A stretch of DNA of 10,645 nt from an archaeon (lineage in GTDB: Archaea; Nanobdellota; Nanobdellia; SCGC-AAA011-G17; GW2011-AR18), in the NCBI GenBank assembly GCA_023245565.1, contig JAHFKB010000033.1:1-10645 (forward strand). Reading direction: 5' to 3'. A model generated the notes under the pieces. That model was not told the DNA's origin, did not search any database, and was given only the letters and a program-made list of their open reading frames with translations. This document shows positions 1 to 5,737 of the stretch, piece by piece. The first letter of the stretch is position 1; each line of letters begins with the position of its first letter. Position numbers and translations under genes: made by a program.

Positions 1-498
1 ATTTCTATTTTAGAAAAAGCTAGTAAATTAATTAATGTTCCTAAATTAAATAAAGATTCTTCTGAAAAAACTTTTAAAGTTATTATGGAATTTATTGATG
101 GAAAAAAATTAGCTGAACACTTAGATTTATTTAATGATGAAAAAAGAATTGAGATTTGTAAAAATATTGGAAGAGAAATTGCATTAATGCATAATAGTAA
201 TATTGTTCATGGAGATTTAACAACTTCAAATATGTTATTAAAAGATGATAAAGTTTATTTAATAGATTTTGGTTTAAGTTTTATTGATGAAAAGGTTGAG
301 CATAAAGCTGTTGATTTACATTTACTTAGACAGGCTTTAGAAAGCAAACATTATAAAAATTATGAAACTAGTTTTAAATCTGTATTAAATGGATATAAAG
401 AAAATTCTAATAATTATAAAGAGATAATTGATAGATTAGATAAAGTTGAATGTAGAGGAAGATATAAATCTAAAAATAAGAAAGTTATGTTTGGTTGA
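1..498 (+). CDS. bud32: Bud32-type KEOPS protein kinase, C-terminal part (5' end outside window)
   Basis: The reading frame is open from base 1, so the ATG at base 85 is internal and the gene (possibly a Kae1-Bud32 fusion, common in archaea) begins upstream. Bud32 is the small RIO-like kinase/ATPase of KEOPS, which with Kae1, Cgi121 and Pcc1 makes N6-threonylcarbamoyl-adenosine at A37 of ANN-decoding tRNAs. In the 165 visible residues I see the catalytic loop HGDLTTSN (70-77), the metal-binding DFG (89-91), the KAVDLHLLRQAL segment typical of Bud32, and the basic tail RGRYKS...MFG that ends nearly every archaeal Bud32 and contacts tRNA. The gene faces the 504-665 gene with only five bases between the two stop codons. 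The tRNA-Thr at 4116 is a natural KEOPS substrate. Family identity is near certain; whether Kae1 is fused cannot be seen. Confidence 0.93.
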   Translation: MSILEKASKLINVPKLNKDSSEKTFKVIMEFIDGKKLAEHLDLFNDEKRIEICKNIGREIALMHNSNIVHGDLTTSNMLLKDDKVYLIDFGLSFIDEKVEHKAVDLHLLRQALESKHYKNYETSFKSVLNGYKENSNNYKEIIDRLDKVECRGRYKSKNKKVMFG

Positions 499-503
499 AA
501 TAA

Positions 504-665
504 CTAAAGATTTTTAATTAGTGTATCTAATAGTCCAGAAATATGTTGTAATTTTTTCCAAGGTTCAGAACCATTACCAATTCCTCTTTTCTCAAGTAAT
601 TTTATAGTTTGCGAAACTTCTACTAATGCTTCTTCTGCTATTCCTTTATTTCTTGATTCTACCAT
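504..665 (-). CDS. small hypothetical protein, 53 aa, with strong Shine-Dalgarno
   Basis: This short gene reads from an ATG at 663-665 to TAG at 504-506. The protein starts MVESRNKGIAEEALVEV and ends LLDTLIKNL; it looks like two amphipathic helices joined by a Gly/Asn-rich turn (GIGNGSEPW), with no membrane segment, no cysteines and no family I recognise. Support for a real gene comes from the ribosome binding site AAGGAGG (671-677) five bases before the ATG, from a TATATATA run at 707-721 that would place transcription start about 20 bases before the ATG, and from the tight convergent fit against the end of bud32. Most other genes here appear leaderless, so this site stands out. A role cannot be assigned. 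Confidence 0.62.
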   Translation of the reverse strand: MVESRNKGIAEEALVEVSQTIKLLEKRGIGNGSEPWKKLQHISGLLDTLIKNL

Positions 666-861
666 TTTATCCTCCTTTTTTATTGAAAATTATAATTTCT
701 AAGAAGTATATATATATATATCGAACTAATAAAATAGATATTAAAATAATAAATTTTAATTTGCTTAAGAATTTTCTATTAGGTTAATAAAATCTAAATT
801 TTTGAAAGATTTTCGGAAATATTAACTAATTATTTATAAATCTAAAAATCCATTAAAAAAG
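666..861. promoter_or_regulatory. divergent promoter region between the 53-aa gene and the homing endonuclease
   Basis: About 195 bases of very AT-rich DNA without a credible ORF. It holds the alternating TA run at 707-721, suitable as the minus-strand TATA box, and TATTTATAAA at 831-840, which lies about 26 bases before the GTG start at 862. I see no RNA gene, long inverted repeat or attachment-site-like duplication here. Confidence 0.5.
671..677 (-). promoter_or_regulatory. Shine-Dalgarno site AAGGAGG of the 53-aa gene
   Basis: The minus strand reads AAGGAGG, then ATAAA, then ATG. This is a near-perfect anti-16S match at ideal spacing and the only clear one in the window; it decides the start of the small gene at 665. 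Confidence 0.65.
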
Positions 862-1488
862 GTGGTTGAAAAACAAATAAAAGTTCCGAAGAAAACTAAA
901 TATTTAGCTGAATTTATTGGCATAATTTTAGGAGATGGTAATATTTATATTAATAAAGAAAAAGGAGTGTATCAAATTAAAGTAACAACTCATTCTATTA
1001 CAGATAGAGAATACCTTATAGAATTTGTTAAGCCTTTAATTGAAAATTTATTTGGGTTAAAGGCTTCAATTAGTTTTGATAAGGGACGAAATGGTATAAA
1101 TTTAAGATTAGCTAGTAAAAAATTAATATTTTATTTAAGAAGTATAGGTTTGAAAAGTGGAGATAAAATAAATAATAGAGTAGTTATACCTAAATGGATT
1201 ATTAAAAATAAAAATTTAACAATTGCATGTATTAGGGGTTTAATAGATACTGATGGAACTGTTTTTGAAAATAAAAGAGGTTCCAAAAAGGTAAATATTG
1301 GATTTAAAAATAATAATTTTAAATTACTTAAACAAGTTAGAAATCAACTTAAGAAATTAGGTTTTCATCCTACAAAAATACATATAAATGCCTTCTTTTT
1401 ATGCAGGAGAAAAGAAATCGAATTATTTATAAAAAGAATAGGTTTTCATAATAATAAGCACTTAAAGAAGTGTGAGACTAGACTATAA
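862..1488 (+). CDS. LAGLIDADG homing endonuclease, free-standing, two motifs
   Basis: The 208-residue product has two LAGLIDADG motifs, LAEFIGIILGDG (15-26) and CIRGLIDTDG (123-132). Each is followed by a beta-rich stretch, giving a monomeric pseudo-dimeric endonuclease of usual size. The metal-binding aspartates (D25 and D131) are intact, so activity is plausible. Such enzymes cut a long asymmetric DNA site to spread their own gene or a host intron; some become maturases or are co-opted. The GTG start at 862 is chosen because TATTTATAAA lies about 26 bases upstream and the frame has a stop at 823-825. The gene is not embedded in a visible intron or intein: it is a separate ORF whose TAA ends nine bases before the tRNA-Gln gene. 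Base composition resembles its neighbours. Family assignment is sure; target and link to the tRNA are inference. Confidence 0.9.
   Translation: MVEKQIKVPKKTKYLAEFIGIILGDGNIYINKEKGVYQIKVTTHSITDREYLIEFVKPLIENLFGLKASISFDKGRNGINLRLASKKLIFYLRSIGLKSGDKINNRVVIPKWIIKNKNLTIACIRGLIDTDGTVFENKRGSKKVNIGFKNNNFKLLKQVRNQLKKLGFHPTKIHINAFFLCRRKEIELFIKRIGFHNNKHLKKCETRL
1459..1472. repeat. short hairpin at the 3' end of the endonuclease gene
   Basis: CACTT-AAAG-AAGTG is a perfect five-base inverted repeat within the last codons of the endonuclease gene. Its CTTAAAG core is also the nearest TATA-like sequence (about 32 bases) upstream of the tRNA-Gln 5' end, so the tRNA promoter may overlap the endonuclease gene; otherwise the two are co-transcribed. 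Weak evidence. Confidence 0.3.
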
Positions 1489-1509
1489 CTTGGTTGCAGC
1501 CCCGTCGAG

Positions 1510-1573
1510 AATATACTTTGTCGGTTATTCGCGGAATCTAGCGGCCAAGGATAATACCAAAAGTATCCTTAAA
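1510..1573 (+). other. region of putative noncanonical tRNA-Gln intron(s), D-loop to anticodon stem
   Basis: Between the D-stem 5' strand (near GAG, 1507-1509) and the anticodon stem GTGGC (1574) lie about 64 bases where 15-20 are expected. The segment GTCGGTTA (1520-1527) would make a normal D-loop core if about nine bases before it are removed; alternatively GCGGAA (1531-1536) supplies the two conserved Gs after removal of about 17 bases. A second insert of 32-41 bases must end near 1572. It contains the hairpin AAGGATA/TATCCTT (1547-1553 with 1564-1570), and GGCC at 1543-1546 is repeated at 1576-1579. Either solution gives about 76 bases after splicing. Presence of extra sequence is seen; splicing is inferred. 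Confidence 0.45.
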
Positions 1574-1584
1574 GTGGCCTTTGG

Positions 1585-1598
1585 TATTCAATGAAGAA
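1585..1598 (+). other. putative canonical-position tRNA-Gln intron (37/38), 14 nt
   Basis: TATTCAATGAAGAA separates G37 (1584) from A38 (1599). Its removal restores a seven-base loop CTTTGGA closed by GTGGC/GCCAT. The first bases, together with the anticodon (1580-1588, TTTGGTATT), are perfectly complementary to AATACCAAA at 1553-1561 in the upstream insert, so precursor folding may join the two inserted regions. Confidence 0.5.
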
Positions 1599-1660
1599 AG
1601 CCATTGACGGCGGTTCAAATCCGCCCGGGGCTACCATTATTATAATTCTATCACAATAAA

Positions 1661-1670
1661 CTTTATAAAA
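1661..1670 (+). promoter_or_regulatory. TATA box of the 1692 gene
   Basis: CTTTATAAAA is centred about 26 bases before the ATG at 1692, the distance expected if transcription starts at the start codon (leaderless mRNA). No Shine-Dalgarno sequence is present. Confidence 0.6.
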
Positions 1671-1691
1671 TAAAGATTAAATCAAAAAATT

Positions 1692-2024
1692 ATGCATCAA
1701 TATAAAGTTCTTAAAGGTCAAATTGAAAGATTAGATTCTTCTTCTTATCCAGCTTTTTTAACTCTTGGTAAAGATTATAAAGAATGGTATAAAAAATTTG
1801 ATGAAGTTGAAGTGGGTTTAGAAAAACTTGGTTTTGAATTAGAAGTAAATTCACGTTATAGTAGATTAGAACAAGCTGTGAAAGATATAAATAAAAGAGC
1901 AAATGTCAGTATTCCTTTAGGAAAAGAACAATTATATAGATTTCTTGATGGTTATTTAAGATATATAGATGGAAGACAATTTGATGTTACATTAGTACCT
2001 AATGTTTTAAACAATAAGGATTAA
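1692..2024 (+). CDS. small helical protein of unknown function, 110 aa
   Basis: I do not recognise this family. The protein is soluble, mostly predicted helical, rich in Lys, Glu, Tyr and Leu, and has no signal peptide, membrane segment or cysteine. A patch KDYKEWYKKFDEVEVGL (28-44) could form an amphipathic helix, and the last third (LYRFLDGYLRYIDGRQFDV) is aromatic-rich. The ATG at 1692 is supported by the TATA box at 1661-1670. It is the first of three similar-sized small genes on the same strand, each with its own TATA box and 30-50 base gaps, placed before rps15. I see no convincing residue-level similarity among the three. A role near ribosome assembly would be a guess from position only. 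Confidence 0.75.
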   Translation: MHQYKVLKGQIERLDSSSYPAFLTLGKDYKEWYKKFDEVEVGLEKLGFELEVNSRYSRLEQAVKDINKRANVSIPLGKEQLYRFLDGYLRYIDGRQFDVTLVPNVLNNKD

Positions 2025-2040
2025 AAACCAAAACAATAAG

Positions 2041-2050
2041 TTTTATAAAA
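2041..2050 (+). promoter_or_regulatory. TATA box of the 2073 gene
   Basis: TTTTATAAAA is centred about 27 bases before the ATG at 2073. The pattern matches the promoters of the neighbouring genes and implies a leaderless or nearly leaderless transcript. Confidence 0.6.
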
Positions 2051-2072
2051 TTTCAATTATTTTATTATTTTA

Positions 2073-2510
2073 ATGGTTGAAAATAAAGAATCAGAAAAAG
2101 CTTTTGAAAGATATAAAGAAATTATTGGTTTTCTAAATGCTGAAGAAGATAAGCAAGGCATTAAACTTGTAGATGAACTTATTAAAAAAGCTTTAAATTA
2201 TTTGAATAATTTATCAAGAATTAGAACCTTAGAAACAATTGAAGTATTTAGGAGAGATCTTGATAGACAAAGCTATAATGCAGAATTAGAAAATTTAGAC
2301 AGAGTGAGAAAAATAAGTCATGATGCTTTAATATCTCAAGTGAAAATAGTTAATAGATATTTGTTTAAAAATTATAAAAAGGACACCCCTATTGGTGGAA
2401 TATATTCTGCTAATCCAGAAAATTTAGCTAATGAAAATAGAACAGCTATAGCTGATTGGGTTAAACATTTAGTAGATGGCCTATACAGAAGAGGGATTTT
2501 AAAAAAATAG
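2073..2510 (+). CDS. helical protein of unknown function, 145 aa
   Basis: The product is strongly helical and highly charged, with no signal, membrane segment or cysteine. A block in the middle reads SHDALISQVKIVNRYLFKNY, then a Gly/Pro-rich turn (DTPIGGIY) and a terminal segment NRTAIADWVKHLVDGLYRRG. The layout (His-Asp-Ala pair, Asn-Arg in a helix, turn, Arg, Asp-Trp/Phe helix) reminds me of the small proteins grouped as DUF3232, but this is from memory and would need a profile search. The ATG at 2073 follows a TATA box by 27 bases. It is the second of three small genes ahead of rps15. No function can be given. Confidence 0.77.
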   Translation: MVENKESEKAFERYKEIIGFLNAEEDKQGIKLVDELIKKALNYLNNLSRIRTLETIEVFRRDLDRQSYNAELENLDRVRKISHDALISQVKIVNRYLFKNYKKDTPIGGIYSANPENLANENRTAIADWVKHLVDGLYRRGILKK

Positions 2511-2512
2511 TT

Positions 2513-2522
2513 ATTTATAAAA
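2513..2522 (+). promoter_or_regulatory. TATA box of the 2545 gene
   Basis: ATTTATAAAA begins two bases after the stop codon of the preceding gene and is centred about 27 bases before the ATG at 2545, so this gene has its own promoter despite the 34-base gap. Confidence 0.58.
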
Positions 2523-2544
2523 AGCTTTTTGTATTATTTTTCTT

Positions 2545-2868
2545 ATGACTTATCAACAATTATTAGATAATTTGATGCAAGTTTATGATAGAAATTATAG
2601 AGAAGTGAGTGATTTAATTTCTAAAATGCAAGGTTATTATAATTCTGTTGTTTTACTAAAAAATGCAGAATTTTGTAGAAATCCTCAATTAAGACATTTT
2701 ATAGAAGATAAAGAAGGAAGATATCAAGAATTATCAGATGTAGTAAGAAAAACTAATGAATTATTTATAGCTCAAAAACCCCCAATAAAAGAATTACCAA
2801 GAGATAGAAAACAATTAGAATCTTATGTTGGAGATATAATTGGGGAACTTTTTAAGACAGCTAAATAA
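2545..2868 (+). CDS. small helical protein of unknown function, 107 aa
   Basis: No recognised family. The chain appears all-helical, probably three or four helices, with a Pro-rich break KPPIKELPRD (about residues 77-86) before a last helix QLESYVGDIIGELFK. One cysteine (C44) is present; there is no signal peptide or membrane segment. The start at 2545 is set by the TATA box 27 bases upstream; a Shine-Dalgarno site is lacking. It is the third of a run of small genes that leads into rps15. Codon use (AGA for Arg, A/T-ending codons) matches the ribosomal genes next door, so it looks resident rather than newly acquired. Confidence 0.75.
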   Translation: MTYQQLLDNLMQVYDRNYREVSDLISKMQGYYNSVVLLKNAEFCRNPQLRHFIEDKEGRYQELSDVVRKTNELFIAQKPPIKELPRDRKQLESYVGDIIGELFKTAK

Positions 2869-2877
2869 ATCATAAAG

Positions 2878-2887
2878 ATTTATAAAC
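2878..2887 (+). promoter_or_regulatory. TATA box of rps15
   Basis: ATTTATAAAC is centred about 30 bases before the rps15 ATG at 2913. rps15 therefore probably has its own promoter rather than relying on read-through from the small genes upstream. Confidence 0.55.
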
Positions 2888-2912
2888 CCTTTAATTTTTC
2901 AAATTCTAGAAA

Positions 2913-3365
2913 ATGGCAAGAATGCATTCACGTAAGAAAGGAAGAGCAGGCAGTAAAAGGCCTTTTGTTACTAAACCTCAATCCTGGGTTAGTTATTCTA
3001 AAGAAGAAATAGAACAATTAGTTGTAAAAATTTCTAAAACTGGTAAACTTGCATCTCAAATAGGTTTAGTATTAAGAGATAGTTATGGTATTCCTGATGT
3101 TCATAAATTATCAAGTAAAAAAATTGGTCAAATTTTAAAAGAACATAAATTAGAATCAAAAATACCTGAAGCTTTAATTTCTTTAATAAAAAAAGAAATT
3201 CAAATAATTAAACATTTGGAAGCAAATAAACATGATATGCCTTCAAGAAGAGGACTTTCACTTACAGGATCAAAAATTAAAAGATTAACTAAATATTATA
3301 AGAGAAAAGGTATACTTCCAGCTGACTGGACTTATAGTAGAGATCAAGCTAAAATAACAATTTAA
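2913..3365 (+). CDS. rps15: 30S ribosomal protein uS15, archaeal type
   Basis: This 150-residue protein is full length for archaeal/eukaryotic uS15, which is longer than the roughly 90-residue bacterial form because of an N-terminal extension. Visible hallmarks are the basic start MARMHSRKKGRAGSKRP, the W-x-x-Y followed by EEIEQLVVKI (30-40), the signature GLVLRDSYGIPDV (51-63), HLEANKHDMPSRRGLSLTGS in the rRNA-binding core, and the end YYKRKGILPADWTY. uS15 binds the 16S rRNA three-way junction early in 30S assembly. It is followed 68 bases later by rps3ae, which has its own TATA-like box. The identity is secure. Confidence 0.97.
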   Translation: MARMHSRKKGRAGSKRPFVTKPQSWVSYSKEEIEQLVVKISKTGKLASQIGLVLRDSYGIPDVHKLSSKKIGQILKEHKLESKIPEALISLIKKEIQIIKHLEANKHDMPSRRGLSLTGSKIKRLTKYYKRKGILPADWTYSRDQAKITI

Positions 3366-3400
3366 AATGATTTACTCCTTAATTAAGAGATAAATAGAAA

Positions 3401-3410
3401 GTTTTTAAAA
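3401..3410 (+). promoter_or_regulatory. TATA-like box of rps3ae
   Basis: GTTTTTAAAA is centred about 28 bases before the ATG at 3434, in the same position as the boxes of the preceding genes. Confidence 0.5.
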
Positions 3411-3433
3411 GGTTAATCTTTACTCAAATCAAA

Positions 3434-4012
3434 ATGGTTACAAAAACTACACAAGCACAGGATCTAAAGAAGAAGAAAAAGAAATGGATCTCTATAATGG
3501 CTAGTCCTGAATTTAATAACCAAGAGATAGGTGAAACTTATGTAGAAGAGACTGAACAAGCTTTAGGTAGAGTTGTAGAAGTTAATTTAACTATGTTAAC
3601 TAGAGATCCTAAAAAACAAAATTTTAATGCTTATTTTCAAGTTAAAGAGATTAAGAATGGACAAGCTTTTACTATATTAACTGGTTATCAATTACAAGTT
3701 GCACAATTAAAGAGAATAACTAGAAAAGGTAAGAATAAATTAGATGATTCTTTTATTTATAAATCAAAGGATGGTAAAACTGTTACTATAAAACCAATTA
3801 TGATTACTAGAACTTTAACTTATAAAACAAGTTTACAAGGTTTGAGAAAAGCTTCTAGAGAATTTTTGACAGAATATGTTAAAAATAAAACTGGATCTCA
3901 AATTATGAAAGAAATAATGGATGGGAATTTACAAAGAGATATAAAAAACGCTGTTAAAAAAGTAAGCCCTATAATCAATTGCACGATAAAAACCGCATTG
4001 ATAAAAGATTAA
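3434..4012 (+). CDS. rps3ae: 30S ribosomal protein eS1 (S3Ae)
   Basis: The product, 192 residues, matches archaeal eS1 in length and motifs: lysine-rich KKKKKKWISIMASPEF near the N terminus, GETYVEET, LGRVVEVNLTMLTRDPKKQN (44-63), the beta-barrel segment FTILTGYQLQVAQLKRITRKG with KLDDSF, then KDGKTVTIKPIMITR. eS1 sits at the 30S platform near the mRNA exit and the anti-Shine-Dalgarno region, and is specific to archaea and eukaryotes, which fixes the domain of life. It follows rps15 on the same strand, with its own TATA-like box and no Shine-Dalgarno, and is followed by tRNA-Thr. Confidence 0.96.
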   Translation: MVTKTTQAQDLKKKKKKWISIMASPEFNNQEIGETYVEETEQALGRVVEVNLTMLTRDPKKQNFNAYFQVKEIKNGQAFTILTGYQLQVAQLKRITRKGKNKLDDSFIYKSKDGKTVTIKPIMITRTLTYKTSLQGLRKASREFLTEYVKNKTGSQIMKEIMDGNLQRDIKNAVKKVSPIINCTIKTALIKD

Positions 4013-4080
4013 TTCTTTATTTATTTCTTATTATTTTAAGGTTAATAATAAAAATAAATAGAAATTCTTAAATAATAATC

Positions 4081-4089
4081 TTTTTAAAG
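4081..4089 (+). promoter_or_regulatory. TATA-like box of tRNA-Thr
   Basis: TTTTTAAAG is centred about 31 bases before the tRNA 5' end, in a 103-base gap that otherwise holds nothing recognisable. Confidence 0.45.
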
Positions 4090-4115
4090 CATTTAAAGTT
4101 GTTATCTTATATTTT

Positions 4116-4186
<71 letters not shown>

Positions 4187-4187
<1 letters not shown>

Positions 4188-4198
4188 TTTTATTTTCT
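4187..4198 (+). terminator. T-rich run after tRNA-Thr, probable archaeal terminator
   Basis: TTTTTATTTTCT directly follows the acceptor stem. Oligo-T tracts on the non-template strand are the usual archaeal intrinsic termination signal. It also separates the tRNA from the convergent lipoprotein gene ending at 4219. Confidence 0.45.
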
Positions 4199-4218
4199 AA
4201 AGAATTATAACTTTATTT

Positions 4219-4641
4219 TTAAAGTGATGTTATTTTTAATTTATAATTACTAACTTTATTTTTATTATCTATTGGAAATTTAAATGGTGCTGTGTCTCCT
4301 GGATCTAAATCCATTGGATCTGTATAAACAAACGTAGTATCAATTATTCCACCGTTAGAATCATATAATATTATAATTATTCTAACATAAGTAGCTTTAA
4401 TTGTTCCTATATTTTTTACTTCACCTATTATATTATTATCTGCATTTATTTTGTGCTGCAATATTGTTAACTGAGTTTCTTCTATTTGAGAAATATTTTG
4501 TGTATTTACATTTCCTATTACTTCTCCTGAATTTTCTTGAGAAATTGGACATTTACATGAATCATTTAGAATGGGTTTTTGATTACTACAAGAAACTAAA
4601 ATTAAAGATATTAAAATTAATATAATATATATCCACTTCAT
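4219..4641 (-). CDS. lipoprotein with FxLYD-like extracellular domain, 140 aa
   Basis: The N terminus is a lipoprotein signal: MKW, a hydrophobic stretch of about 13 residues, then the lipobox LVSC with the lipidated cysteine at 18. After a short Asn/Ser/Gln-rich linker that contains a second cysteine pair (CKC, 29-31), residues 70-140 form a beta-rich domain of the FxLYD type: IIGEVKNIGT, then ATYVRIIIILYDSNG, then YTDPMDLDPGDTAPFKF. Such domains are small immunoglobulin-like beta sandwiches on surface proteins; the ligand is unknown. The ATG at 4641 follows a TATA-like CTTTAAATATACT at 4668-4680. It diverges from the 4746 gene and ends 31 bases after tRNA-Thr on the opposite strand. Signal and lipobox are seen; the domain name is from family memory. 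Confidence 0.85.
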   Translation of the reverse strand: MKWIYIILILISLILVSCSNQKPILNDSCKCPISQENSGEVIGNVNTQNISQIEETQLTILQHKINADNNIIGEVKNIGTIKATYVRIIIILYDSNGGIIDTTFVYTDPMDLDPGDTAPFKFPIDNKNKVSNYKLKITSL

Positions 4642-4745
4642 TTTTCTTACTATTGTATTATTGGTTAAGTATATTTAAAGCTTTTTATGTTATTTTTTTT
4701 AGTAAATTTAAAAAAGTTTAATAATTGGTAATTATCTTAATAATT

Positions 4746-5717
4746 ATGGGGTTTTTAGATTTTATTTTAGGTAAAAAAGAAACTTTTTATGTTGATAGTA
4801 GAGAAATTATAATACATTTAAAAACGAAAGAAAAAATAGATTTTTTAGATTTGAAAGAAAAAATAATTGATTTCTGTAAAACAAATTCATTTTCTAAAAA
4901 TTTTCCTAAACTTACATTTTTAATAGAAGATAAAGTGAGGGATCATGCAAATGCTTGGGTTTCAGATTATGAAATTATAAAAGGCAGAAATATAATGCAT
5001 TTTAATGGAAAATTTGTTCTTTATGATCAGAAAATGACTGGTAAATTATTTCCTGAAGATACATTATTAAAAGCCATGGAGCATGAAATAATACATTTAT
5101 GGCATGACTTTAAATCAAAACAAATTCAAAAACAATCAGGAAATCTTGCAAAACTATCAGCACAAATTAATGTAGCACAAATTTTTAAAATTGTATACCC
5201 CAAATCTTTATTAAATAAACATCAAGAAAATTTTAGATTATTGTTAGCAAATTTTATTATTAATTTATATATTGAAGGTTTAGCTGAATATATTTCATAT
5301 TTAGAAAGAGAAAGTTTAAATTTTTCTCAAAGATTATTTAATGATACGTATTACATTGAATTAAGGAATATAAAATATGTTTTACGTGTTATAGATCAAG
5401 CTTTTAATAAAAAATATAAAACCGACAGCACATCTTCTACTGATTTATTTAAAAATATCTCTAAAGTTTTAAAAGCTAAAGCATATTCTATTGGTTCAAA
5501 TATGGTTTATTCTATACTGTATATTGATCATGATATGAATATTGATAAAATAGCTATCCTTGATATTTTTAAATTCATTAGAAAATACGAAAGTTGTATG
5601 AAAAAAGTTAACCTTAAACCTTTAGTTTCTTTAACTAGTGGAGAAGGTATAATTGATTATAAAATATTAGTTAACCAAATTTGGATAATGAATAAAGAAG
5701 ATAAATCAGATAATTAA
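4746..5717 (+). CDS. putative gluzincin-type zinc metallopeptidase (HExxH), 323 aa
   Basis: Residues 113-117 are HEIIH within AMEHEIIHLWHDF, and residues 177-182 are EGLAEY, the arrangement in gluzincin metallopeptidases where two His and a downstream Glu (E177) bind zinc and E114 is the catalytic base. A third shared patch is YSIGSNMVYSIL (247-258). No signal peptide is evident, although the N terminus (MGFLDFILG) is hydrophobic, so it is probably cytosolic or peripherally attached. ATG 4746 is preferred over TTG 4725: it has a TATA-like AGTTTAATAA about 26 bases upstream and the TTG would add only seven hydrophobic residues. The gene converges on a shorter relative at 5738-6421 with 20 bases between stops. 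The substrate is unknown; motif assignment is good, activity is inferred. Confidence 0.75.
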   Translation: MGFLDFILGKKETFYVDSREIIIHLKTKEKIDFLDLKEKIIDFCKTNSFSKNFPKLTFLIEDKVRDHANAWVSDYEIIKGRNIMHFNGKFVLYDQKMTGKLFPEDTLLKAMEHEIIHLWHDFKSKQIQKQSGNLAKLSAQINVAQIFKIVYPKSLLNKHQENFRLLLANFIINLYIEGLAEYISYLERESLNFSQRLFNDTYYIELRNIKYVLRVIDQAFNKKYKTDSTSSTDLFKNISKVLKAKAYSIGSNMVYSILYIDHDMNIDKIAILDIFKFIRKYESCMKKVNLKPLVSLTSGEGIIDYKILVNQIWIMNKEDKSDN

Positions 5718-5737
5718 ATATAGATCATCTGAAACTA

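Larger units (their letters stand above)
1498..1636 (+). tRNA. tRNA-Gln(UUG), intron-bearing precursor, CCA encoded
   Basis: The 5' AGCCCCG (1498-1504) pairs perfectly with CGGGGCT (1626-1632), followed by discriminator A1633 and an encoded CCA (1634-1636). The T arm is GGCGG-TTCAAAT-CCGCC (1609-1625). The best anticodon stem is GTGGC (1574-1578) with GCCAT (1600-1604); the loop CTTTGG plus A1599 gives anticodon TTG at 1581-1583, hence Gln. A1-U72 and the four-base variable region (TGAC) also match archaeal tRNA-Gln. At 139 bases the gene exceeds a mature tRNA by about 63. The excess lies in the D-loop/26-27 region and in 14 bases after position 37, the canonical archaeal intron site, so two or three bulge-helix-bulge introns are likely. 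Exact boundaries cannot be fixed by eye. A decayed gene is the alternative, but the intact stems argue against it. Confidence 0.8.

Noticed and set aside
707..721. TA dinucleotide run as a microsatellite or repeat element
   Set aside because: Only about seven units and correctly placed to be a TATA box for the minus-strand small gene; no independent meaning.
862..1636. Group I intron surrounding the endonuclease (GAGACTAGAC at 1474-1483 resembles the conserved R element)
   Set aside because: No matching S element (TAGTC) follows, no P/Q elements are seen before it, and the tRNA 5' end lies after the ORF, so no exon flanks a group I structure.
1498..1636. Permuted or split tRNA
   Set aside because: The 5' acceptor, anticodon and T-arm elements occur in normal order on one strand; introns explain the length more simply.
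1711..1902. Minus-strand ORF of 63 codons inside the 1692 gene
   Set aside because: Low-complexity Leu/Tyr/Asn-rich translation, fully antisense to a better-supported gene with its own TATA box; no promoter or ribosome site.
4401..4625. Plus-strand ORF of 74 codons opposite the lipoprotein gene
   Set aside because: Translation is Leu/Tyr/Phe-rich noise, antisense to a gene with a clear signal peptide and lipobox.
4725..4745. TTG start adding seven residues to the HExxH protein
   Set aside because: The ATG at 4746 has normal promoter spacing; TTG would leave only a few bases to the AT element and there is no Shine-Dalgarno.
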